This document shows positions 1 through 5,768 of a stretch of 9,544 bases of DNA, piece after piece (position 1 is the first letter of the stretch; each line of letters opens with the position of its first letter). A program made the position numbers and the translations under genes. Below the pieces are notes generated by a model. It did not search any database and was not told the DNA's origin. It saw nothing but the letters and a program-made list of their open reading frames with translations. The DNA comes from Candidatus Hydrogenedentota bacterium. Lineage in GTDB: Bacteria; Hydrogenedentota; Hydrogenedentia; Hydrogenedentales; CAITNO01. The DNA is taken from assembly GCA_007118765.1 (NCBI GenBank), contig SKQZ01000116.1, positions 1 to 9,544 on the forward strand, written 5' to 3'.

Positions 1-1407
1 ATTCTCTTTATTGATGAAATACACACCATCGTGGGTGCGGGCGCCACCACGGATTCGAGTATGGACGCCTCCACCTTGTTAAAGCCCGCGCTGGCGTCCG
101 GACAGTTGCGGTGCATCGGTTCCACAACGTATGCCGATTACAAAAACCATTTTGAACGCGATCACGGGCTGTCGCGACGATTCCAGAAGATAGACCTCAA
201 CGAACCGTCCGTGGAAGAGACTGTTGCAATTTTGAAAGGGTTGCGCGGTCATTATGAAGCCCATCATGGCATCCGTTTTACTGAAACGGCGCTGCGCTCC
301 GCATCCGACTTGTCCGCACGTTATATCAATGACCGGTTTTTGCCGGACAAGGCCATTGACCTGATTGATGAAGCGGCGGCAAGTGTACGGATTGAGGCGG
401 ATGCCGGTCGCAAAACGGTGCGACCAACCGACATAGAACTGGTTGTGGCGGAGTTTGCCGGTATTCCGGCGCGTAGCGTCAACAGTGCGGACAAAGACCG
501 GCTCGCGGCGTTGGAGTCCGACCTGCAGGCGCAGGTTTTCGGCCAAGAGGAGGCAATTCTGCAGGTGAGCCGCGCCATCAAGCGTTCCCGCGCCGGCTTG
601 ACGCAGCCTGACCGTCCCATCGGATGCTTCTTGTTCACCGGGCCGACGGGTGTGGGCAAGACGGAAGTGGCGCGCCAACTGGCCAATACGCTGGGCAACC
701 ATTTTTCGCGGTATGACATGAGCGAATACATGGAGAAACACGCCGTGTCCCGCTTGATTGGCGCCCCGCCGGGATATGTGGGTTTTGATCAGGGCGGTCT
801 CCTTGTGGACGATATTCGCAGGAATCCGTACACCGTATTGTTGTTGGATGAAATAGAGAAGGCCCACCCCGACTTGTTCAACATCCTGTTACAGGTGATG
901 GACAGTGCCACCCTAACCGACAATACCGGGCGCAAAGCGGACTTTCGCAATGTGACCCTTGTTATGACGTCGAACGCAGGTGCGCGCGAATTGGCGGCTT
1001 CGAGCATTGGGTTCCATAACGCGCCGGATGACGGCAAGCACAAGAGTATGAAAGCCATTGAGAAAGCCCTGACGCCGGAATTTCGCAATCGCCTGGATGC
1101 CATTGTCACCTTTAACGCATTGCCGACCGAGGTGGTGCTGCTGGTAGTGGACAAGTTTGTGCGGCGGCTGAATGCACAATTGGCTGAACGTGCCATTGCA
1201 CTGACACTCACTGAGGCGGCCCGCAAGCGACTGTCGGACATCGGATATGATCCGAAATTCGGGGCGCGTCCGCTGGCCCGCGTGTTGGCGCGTGACATTG
1301 AAACCCCCTTGGCCGACGAGATATTGTTCGGACGCCTGACGAAAGGCGGCCGTGTCGTGGTGGATGTTGCAACAGGTGGAGACGCCTTTAGCTTTGCCTA
1401 CGAGTAG
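1..1407 (+). CDS. clpA: ATP-dependent Clp protease ATP-binding subunit ClpA (3' part, N-terminus off window)
   Basis: AAA+ unfoldase that feeds substrates to the ClpP peptidase in the cytoplasm. The frame is open from base 1, so the N-domain and the D1 Walker A lie upstream; 468 residues remain. Visible in order: D1 Walker B ILFIDEIH (1-24); the D1 segment ending RRFQKID; D1 small domain with YINDRFLPDKAIDLIDEA; D2 Walker A GPTGVGKT (640-663); pore loop GYVG (772-783); D2 Walker B LLLDEIEKAH (about 838-867); sensor-1 TSNAG; arginine finger region PEFRNRLD; sensor-2 GARPLAR. Only a short linker joins D1 and D2, so the coiled-coil M domain of ClpB/ClpC is absent, which points to ClpA. The tripeptide IGF (1006-1014) sits where E. 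coli ClpA has IGL, the loop that docks on ClpP, so this is probably a proteolytic partner. No clpP or clpS lies in the window. A NUDIX gene follows after 15 nt. Confidence 0.95.
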   Translation: MLFIDEIHTIVGAGATTDSSMDASTLLKPALASGQLRCIGSTTYADYKNHFERDHGLSRRFQKIDLNEPSVEETVAILKGLRGHYEAHHGIRFTETALRSASDLSARYINDRFLPDKAIDLIDEAAASVRIEADAGRKTVRPTDIELVVAEFAGIPARSVNSADKDRLAALESDLQAQVFGQEEAILQVSRAIKRSRAGLTQPDRPIGCFLFTGPTGVGKTEVARQLANTLGNHFSRYDMSEYMEKHAVSRLIGAPPGYVGFDQGGLLVDDIRRNPYTVLLLDEIEKAHPDLFNILLQVMDSATLTDNTGRKADFRNVTLVMTSNAGARELAASSIGFHNAPDDGKHKSMKAIEKALTPEFRNRLDAIVTFNALPTEVVLLVVDKFVRRLNAQLAERAIALTLTEAARKRLSDIGYDPKFGARPLARVLARDIETPLADEILFGRLTKGGRVVVDVATGGDAFSFAYE

Positions 1408-1422
1408 GGCGTACTTGCTTAT

Positions 1423-1881
1423 ATGTCGAAAACCATCGTCTACAAAACGGCGGGCGGCGTCGTTATCAACGCTGAAAAGCAGATACTGGCGCTGCAACGC
1501 ACGGTGAAACGCAACGGCCGTGACGTGTATGAAATTCGCCTGCCCAAGGGACATATCGATCCCGGCGAGACGGACGCCGAAGCCGCCGTGCGTGAAGTGG
1601 GCGAAGAGTCCGGATACTGGCGTGTTGCCATAATTGCCGATTTGGGCGAAGCCCACAGCAGTTTCAAGCTGGAAGGTGTCCGGTATGAACGGGATGAACA
1701 TTACTTTCTTATGCGTCTTGTCGTTGAACAGCGGGACGCTGCACAACCGGTAAGCGCCGAAGAGGCGTTGTTTGAACCGATATGGCTTGCGCCGGATGAA
1801 GCGCCTTCGCAGATGACCTATCCTTCGGAGCGCGCTATCGTAGAGCGGGCGTGTGCCTGCATTTATAACGAGCAAGCGTGA
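1423..1881 (+). CDS. NUDIX hydrolase
   Basis: A 152-residue single-domain NUDIX protein. The NUDIX box is complete: G43, E49, R57-E58, E61-E62 and G64 fit GX5EX7REUXEEXGU (bases 1549-1617), so the Mg2+-binding pyrophosphatase site is predicted active. The family cleaves nucleoside diphosphates linked to another group (for example Ap4A, NDP-sugars or oxidised dNTPs). The GGVVIN start and LPKGHIDPGET context resemble diadenosine-polyphosphate-type and general MutT-like members, but the substrate cannot be read from the sequence. The start ATG is 15 nt after the clpA stop. The ribosome site is weak (only GTAGGG, somewhat far upstream), so expression probably relies on read-through from clpA. No terminator is visible after it; the next promoter begins 2 nt past its stop codon. 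Confidence 0.9.
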   Translation: MSKTIVYKTAGGVVINAEKQILALQRTVKRNGRDVYEIRLPKGHIDPGETDAEAAVREVGEESGYWRVAIIADLGEAHSSFKLEGVRYERDEHYFLMRLVVEQRDAAQPVSAEEALFEPIWLAPDEAPSQMTYPSERAIVERACACIYNEQA

Positions 1882-1883
1882 CA

Positions 1884-1913
1884 TTGAAACTTTGTGCGAT
1901 GTTTCGGTATAAT
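1884..1913 (+). promoter_or_regulatory. Sigma70-type promoter for the yceD-rpmF-plsX-fabD(-fabG) run
   Basis: The -35 TTGAAA (1884-1889) and -10 TATAAT (1908-1913) are 18 nt apart. This is the best consensus match in the window. Transcription would start near 1920, giving a leader of about 30 nt that carries the Shine-Dalgarno GAGGTGG (1941-1947) five bases before the GTG at 1952. It lies immediately after the NUDIX stop codon. Promoter activity is inferred, not shown. Confidence 0.75.
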
Positions 1914-1929
1914 AATGATGGCGTCGCAC
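1894..1929. repeat. 6-bp inverted repeat flanking the yceD -10 box (possible operator)
   Basis: GTGCGA (1894-1899) and its reverse complement TCGCAC (1924-1929) lie 24 nt apart, on either side of TATAAT and spanning the expected start point. The placement suits a repressor site, but six base pairs without further extension can occur by chance. It does not resemble the FapR site as I remember it. Confidence 0.25.
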
Positions 1930-1951
1930 GCATCTTGAGAGAGGTGGAGTC

Positions 1952-2551
1952 GTGAATACCCTCAGAATTCCCATAACGCGTATCGGCGATGAGGGCTGCT
2001 ATTTTGAAGAGCATGTGCGGGTGACGTCCATTCAACCGTCCGATGCCAAGGCTGTGGCCGTTGAGACGGCAACCATTGCCGGCAATTTTGAACGGCTGGG
2101 TGCGGAATTTTTATTCCGCGGCCACATCACCGGCGTCTATGAAGGCGCCTGTGTGCGTTGTCTCGAAGCCGCGCAGGCTCCTTTCGATGTCGATGTGGCC
2201 TGGGTGTTTGCGGAAGGCCCGGCAGCGGTGTTTGAAGAAATCGGACACGCATTGGAAACAGGAAGTGACGACCTCGCGGATAACGCGCATGATACGGATG
2301 CGCCGCGCACTTTCCAAGGACATGATATCAATCTCGCGCCTTATGTTTGGGAAGAAGTTGTTTTTGCGCAACCATCCCGGTTTTTGTGCCATGAAGAGTG
2401 TGCGGGCCTGTGCCCCCGCTGCGGTACAAATAGGAATTACGGCGCTTGCAAATGCGTAAATGAAGATAACGAAGAGCCTGTTGGGAATCATGGATTAGCC
2501 GCTCTGGCGGACATGTTTCCGGAATTGGCGCCCAAAAAGACGAAGGAGTAA
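1952..2551 (+). CDS. yceD: YceD/DUF177 family protein (linked to L32 and 23S rRNA)
   Basis: A 199-residue DUF177/YceD protein. The family is almost always encoded just before rpmF and is linked to ribosomal RNA accumulation and large-subunit assembly, but its biochemistry is poorly known. Family hallmarks seen: a beta-rich N-terminal half; EGACVRCLE (C67, C70); then a C-terminal Cys-rich segment LCHEECAGLCPRCG continuing to CKC (C146, C150, C154, C157, C166, C168), which could bind metal. The tail LAALADMFPELAPKK is the usual ending. An acidic stretch at about residues 102-116 is variable. The GTG start is chosen because a good Shine-Dalgarno, GAGGTGG (1941-1947), precedes it and the NTLRIPI opening suits the family. 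It is the first gene after the promoter at 1884-1913, and its stop codon overlaps the rpmF ribosome site. Confidence 0.9.
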   Translation: MNTLRIPITRIGDEGCYFEEHVRVTSIQPSDAKAVAVETATIAGNFERLGAEFLFRGHITGVYEGACVRCLEAAQAPFDVDVAWVFAEGPAAVFEEIGHALETGSDDLADNAHDTDAPRTFQGHDINLAPYVWEEVVFAQPSRFLCHEECAGLCPRCGTNRNYGACKCVNEDNEEPVGNHGLAALADMFPELAPKKTKE

Positions 2552-2557
2552 CAGATT

Positions 2558-2740
2558 ATGCCGGTACCCAAGAGAAGAACCGGGAAAACCAAGAAACGCA
2601 TGCGCCGTTCCCACCATGGGTTGACGCCTGTAAATGTAACCGAATGCCCTGATTCCGGCGAGGCAAAATTGCCCCACCGCGTTTGTCTGAAGACCGGTTT
2701 CTACAAAGGGCGGGTTGTGGTTAAGCCCGAAACGGATTAA
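2558..2740 (+). CDS. rpmF: 50S ribosomal protein L32 (bL32)
   Basis: A 60-residue bL32, full length. The N-terminus MPVPKRRTGKTKKRMRRSHH is the basic rRNA-binding tail. It is followed by TECPDSGEAKLPHRVC and GFYKGR, which match the zinc-ribbon form of L32. Only one Cys of each CxxC pair remains (C30 and C43); the partners are S33 and T46, so a normal four-Cys zinc site cannot form. Shine-Dalgarno AAGGAG (2543-2548) gives 9-nt spacing and overlaps the yceD stop. The rpmF stop overlaps the plsX start by one base (TAATG), which implies translational coupling. Confidence 0.95.
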   Translation: MPVPKRRTGKTKKRMRRSHHGLTPVNVTECPDSGEAKLPHRVCLKTGFYKGRVVVKPETD

Positions 2741-3840
2741 TGACTGAACAGTGTGATACATCGCCCGTGCGAATTGCGCTGGACGCGATGGGTTCAGACA
2801 ATGCCCCCGACACTGACGTGGCGGGGGCGGTGCGAGCCAGCTTGAAGACGGATATTGAGATTATTCTCGTTGGCGATGAAGCGTTGTTACAGGAAAAACT
2901 GGACGGTTATCCCAAAAAGGGAAATATTTCCATTCGCCATGCGCCGCAGGTGATTGGCATGCATGAACAACCGGTGCTGGCGGTTCGCAAGAAGCGCCAA
3001 TCGTCGTTGCATGTGGCCATGCGGCTTGTCAAGGAGGGCGAGGCACACGGCGTGGTCAGCGCGGGAAATACCGGCGCGGTGATGGTCGCTTCGCGTACAG
3101 TGCTGGGCTCAATTCATGGTGTCGCCCGTGCCGCGCTCAGCCAGACGTTTCCCACCATGCAGGGCGAAGTGGTGTTGCTTGACATGGGCGCCAACGTTGA
3201 TTGTACCGCCCGTCAACTGTGTGAATTTGCCGAAATGGGCGTTGCCTATTCGCATTATGCCCTTGGCGTGGAAGAGCCCCGTGTGGGATTGCTGAATATC
3301 GGCGAAGAAGGCGGCAAGGGCGGCGCAGTCATGCGTGAGGTGTATCATACGCTGTCTGCCACCAACCATATCAATTTTGTGGGCAATGTGGAACCGCGCG
3401 CCCTGTTCGAAGGCAAGGCGGACGTGGTGGTGTGTGACGGTTTCATTGGCAACCTCTTTCTGAAGACCAGCGAAGCGGCGGCCAGTTTCATGGGGAAGAT
3501 GTTGCGCGAGTATTTCGAGAGTTCGTCCATGAGCAAGATCGGCGCGGTTCTTGCGCGCAAGGCGCTGGGACAAATGCGCGATCGCGTGGACCCCAACGAA
3601 AAACCCGGTGCGCCTCTGCTCGGCATAAACGGCACGGTCATGTGTCAGCATGGCTCCTGCTCGGCCCGCGGCATTGAGAATGCCATCTATGGCACGCGTG
3701 TGGCCATCGAAAACAATCTCAATGAGCATATCTACAACAACATCATGAAATTGCGGCAAGCCGAAGCAGGCGCCGAAAGCAGTGATGCCGGGGTGCAGGA
3801 CCATACCGAGTCCGAAGTGGCGCACAAAGCGGCGCAGTAA
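2740..3840 (+). CDS. plsX: Phosphate acyltransferase PlsX
   Basis: A 366-residue PlsX. It converts acyl-ACP plus phosphate to acyl-phosphate, the donor for PlsY in phosphatidic acid synthesis, and acts at the cytoplasmic membrane surface. Family motifs: IALDAMGSDNAP (residues 12-23; usually DAMGGDxAP), SAGNTGA (107-113), LLDMGAN (146-152), LLNIGEEGGKG (184-194), GNVEPR and DVVVCDGFIGN (about 215-238), and the C-terminal LLGINGTVMCQHGSCSARGI. The last 30 or so residues are a hydrophilic tail beyond the conserved core, longer than in many homologues. Its ATG overlaps the rpmF stop, with no strong ribosome site of its own, so coupled translation is likely. fabH, the usual next gene, is absent; fabD follows after 21 nt. 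Confidence 0.95.
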   Translation: MTEQCDTSPVRIALDAMGSDNAPDTDVAGAVRASLKTDIEIILVGDEALLQEKLDGYPKKGNISIRHAPQVIGMHEQPVLAVRKKRQSSLHVAMRLVKEGEAHGVVSAGNTGAVMVASRTVLGSIHGVARAALSQTFPTMQGEVVLLDMGANVDCTARQLCEFAEMGVAYSHYALGVEEPRVGLLNIGEEGGKGGAVMREVYHTLSATNHINFVGNVEPRALFEGKADVVVCDGFIGNLFLKTSEAAASFMGKMLREYFESSSMSKIGAVLARKALGQMRDRVDPNEKPGAPLLGINGTVMCQHGSCSARGIENAIYGTRVAIENNLNEHIYNNIMKLRQAEAGAESSDAGVQDHTESEVAHKAAQ

Positions 3841-3861
3841 TAATAGTCGGAGGGATGTCGG

Positions 3862-4752
3862 GTGCCGGTTTTTCTTTTTCCAGGCCAGGGCAGCCAAAAG
3901 GCAGGTGTAACGAAAACCTTTTATGACGCCTCAACGGCAGCCCGGAATGTTCTTGAGCGTGCGCTTCCCTTATTGCCTGAGTCTGTGGCGGCGGTTCTGT
4001 TGGAGGGCGCGCAGGAAAACCTGAATGATACCCGCAATGCACAACCGGTGTTGCTGTGTCTTGAAACGGCCATAGCCGCGCACCTGAGTACACTCGGCAT
4101 ACAAGCGACACTATGTGCCGGACACAGTTTGGGGGAGATAAATGCGCTTACGGCGGCGGGCGCCATCCCATTTGAAGATGCCGTGTCGCTCGTGCTCGAA
4201 CGGGCGCGGTTGATGTCTGAGAATGTGCCCGAAGGCGGCATGGCTGCGGTGTTTGGCATGGCCGCTGAGGAGATGGAGCCGCTTTTGAGCGCCGAGGTGC
4301 AGGTGGCCAATTACAACGGACCGGCGCAAACCATTATCAGCGGCGAATCCGAGGCATTGAAATCAGCCATTGCCGTGCTGAAGCAACACGGCGCAAAACG
4401 AATTGTGCCGTTGCGGGTATCGGGACCGTTCCATTCGCGCTTGATGCAACCGGCGGCGAGCGCGCTGGAAACGTGGCTGAAAAGTGTGCCCATTGCCTCG
4501 CCGCAAATCCCTTTTTTGTCTTCCGTGAGCGGATGTATTGAGACGGAACCGGAACGTATCCGCGCCCTATTGGCGGCGCAACTGTGCAGCCCGGTGCAAT
4601 GGACGAAAGTGATGGAACAGCTCGAGGGGCGGCGTGCAATCGAAGTGGGGCCCGGCACTGTGCTCGCAGGGCTTGCCAAACGCGCACCGAAAGCGCCGCA
4701 TGTATTGCCTGCGGAAACGCCGGATGCGTGCCGGCAATTGCTTGTGCAGTGA
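3862..4752 (+). CDS. fabD: Malonyl-CoA:ACP transacylase FabD
   Basis: A 296-residue FabD. It moves malonyl from CoA to acyl carrier protein to supply elongation units for fatty acid synthesis. Active-site features: FPGQGSQ (residues 6-12, oxyanion Gln), nucleophile Ser89 in GHSLGE, Arg114 in LERARLM (binds the malonyl carboxylate), NYNGPAQ (150-156) and catalytic His191 in GPFHS. All key residues are present. The GTG start is chosen because PVFLFPGQGSQ is the standard N-terminus and CGGAGGG (3848-3854) lies 7 nt upstream. An ATG at 3855 is in another frame. It is 21 nt after plsX and probably in the same transcript. Confidence 0.95.
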   Translation: MPVFLFPGQGSQKAGVTKTFYDASTAARNVLERALPLLPESVAAVLLEGAQENLNDTRNAQPVLLCLETAIAAHLSTLGIQATLCAGHSLGEINALTAAGAIPFEDAVSLVLERARLMSENVPEGGMAAVFGMAAEEMEPLLSAEVQVANYNGPAQTIISGESEALKSAIAVLKQHGAKRIVPLRVSGPFHSRLMQPAASALETWLKSVPIASPQIPFLSSVSGCIETEPERIRALLAAQLCSPVQWTKVMEQLEGRRAIEVGPGTVLAGLAKRAPKAPHVLPAETPDACRQLLVQ

Positions 4753-4822
4753 CGGTATGTGCCGGCATTGCCACTGTAGTCGGATTAGAATCCATGTGGT
4801 ATTTGCGTTGTGTGACGGTATG
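4749..4822. repeat. 11-bp direct repeat in the fabD-fabG gap
   Basis: GTGACGGTATG occurs at 4749-4759 (overlapping the fabD stop codon) and again at 4812-4822, 63 bp apart and both preceded by TTGTG-like sequence. The second copy lies inside the spacer of the weak candidate fabG promoter. The function is unknown; it may be a short local duplication or a regulator site. The rest of the 111-nt gap holds only a tiny palindrome GGATTAGAATCC (4782-4793). Confidence 0.4.
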
Positions 4823-4831
4823 CGGTACGAT
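4803..4831 (+). promoter_or_regulatory. Weak candidate promoter upstream of fabG
   Basis: TTGCGT (4803-4808) and TACGAT (4826-4831) are separated by 17 nt, with 3/6 and 4/6 matches to the sigma70 consensus. The start would be near 4838, about 26 nt before fabG. It is proposed mainly because fabG is separated from fabD by 111 nt, unlike the tight packing upstream. The match is poor and could be chance. Confidence 0.25.
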
Positions 4832-4863
4832 GTCAGCGGTTCCCGTGAATTGAAAGCGTATTT

Positions 4864-5601
4864 ATGATGCATGACTTTGAGAACAAAGTGGTTTTAATCA
4901 CCGGCGGCAGTCGCGGCATCGGCCTTGCCTGTGCAAAAGCGTTTGTCGAAAAAGGCGCCACCGTGATTATGTGCGCACGAAATGAAGCTGCTGTCACGGC
5001 GGCGGCGCAAGCATTGGGCGGAACATGCCGCGGGATTGCCTGTGACGTATCCGATGCCGACGCGGTAAAAGCGACGGTGGATGCCGTCGTGAAGGAATAC
5101 GGCGCGCTGCACATTCTGGTAAACAATGCCGGTACGACCGATGACGGTTTGTTGGCCCGCATGAAGAACGCCCAGTGGAAGCGCGTAATGGCGACGAATC
5201 TGGACGGCGCGTTTTACCTCTGCCGGGCTGCGGCGCGGGTCATGTTGCGGCAACGTTATGGGCGCATCATCAATATCGGGTCGGTTATCGGCCTCCGTGG
5301 TCAGGCAGGGCAGGCCAACTATGCGGCGGCCAAAGCCGGATTGATAGGTTTTACAAAGGCCTATGCCCGGGAAGTGGCATCGCGCAACATTACCGTGAAT
5401 CTTGTTGCGCCGGGTCTCATAGACACCGATATGATTGCCGACTTGACGGCAGAGGCACGTGAAGCCGCTTTGGACCATATCCCGGTAAAGCGGGCGGGCT
5501 GCCCGGAAGAGATTGCACACGCCGTAGTATTTCTCGCTTCTGATGCCGCCGCCTACATTACCGGGGCGGTTTTGCCGGTTGACGGCGGTCTTGCCATGTA
5601 G
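4864..5601 (+). CDS. fabG: 3-oxoacyl-[acyl-carrier-protein] reductase FabG
   Basis: A 245-residue classical short-chain dehydrogenase/reductase of FabG type. It is predicted to reduce 3-ketoacyl-ACP to 3-hydroxyacyl-ACP with NADPH. The Rossmann motif TGGSRGIG is at residues 13-20, DV at 61-62 and NNAG at 87-90. The catalytic set is N112, S140, Y153 and K157 (YAAAK). The C-terminal ITGAVLPVDGGLAM is typical. SDR paralogues are common, but the position after plsX-fabD supports the fatty acid role. Two adjacent ATGs (4864 and 4867) are possible starts; the second gives an N-terminus closer to the family. The ribosome site is weak (GAAAG region). acpP and fabF do not follow it. Confidence 0.93.
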   Translation: MMHDFENKVVLITGGSRGIGLACAKAFVEKGATVIMCARNEAAVTAAAQALGGTCRGIACDVSDADAVKATVDAVVKEYGALHILVNNAGTTDDGLLARMKNAQWKRVMATNLDGAFYLCRAAARVMLRQRYGRIINIGSVIGLRGQAGQANYAAAKAGLIGFTKAYAREVASRNITVNLVAPGLIDTDMIADLTAEAREAALDHIPVKRAGCPEEIAHAVVFLASDAAAYITGAVLPVDGGLAM

Positions 5602-5622
5602 AAATGAACACCCCGCTGTTTT

Positions 5623-5651
5623 TTGATTGGTTGTGTGTTCTCGGTTACAAT
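5623..5651 (+). promoter_or_regulatory. Sigma70-type promoter for the GH42-like gene
   Basis: The -35 TTGATT (5623-5628) and -10 TACAAT (5646-5651) are 17 nt apart, with 4/6 and 5/6 consensus matches and the ideal spacing. Transcription would start near 5658. It lies 20 nt after the fabG stop and suggests that the downstream gene is a separate unit from the fab run. Confidence 0.6.
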
Positions 5652-5657
5652 GTCTTT

Positions 5658-5768
5658 TCAACGGGTCAGTAACAGGGCAGCCACGCACGGGGCGCGCCGA
5701 CGCTGCATTCCCAATGCCCGAAAAACAAAGAGTGTACCGCAACGCGGAATTGCAAAGGGTTTGGCAAT
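5658..5768 (+). promoter_or_regulatory. Leader (5' UTR) of the GH42-like gene with ribosome binding site
   Basis: About 110 nt lie between the predicted start point and the ATG at 5769. The ribosome site AAAGGG (5754-5759) has 9-nt spacing. Upstream are a GC-rich part with palindrome GGCGCGCC, and a small hairpin GCATT-CCC-AATGC (5705-5717). I recognise no known riboswitch, and no T-run marks an attenuator. Confidence 0.35.

Noticed and set aside
913..1974. Open frame of 353 codons on the - strand across clpA, the NUDIX gene and the yceD promoter
   Set aside because: It is antisense to two well-supported genes and to a promoter region. The translation is rich in Arg/His/Cys with no domain features.
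3109..3897. Open frame of 262 codons on the - strand opposite plsX
   Set aside because: Antisense shadow of a conserved gene; no recognisable motifs.
5608..5624. Possible terminator after fabG (AACA ... TGTT followed by T residues)
   Set aside because: The stem is only 4 A/T-rich base pairs, too weak to call.
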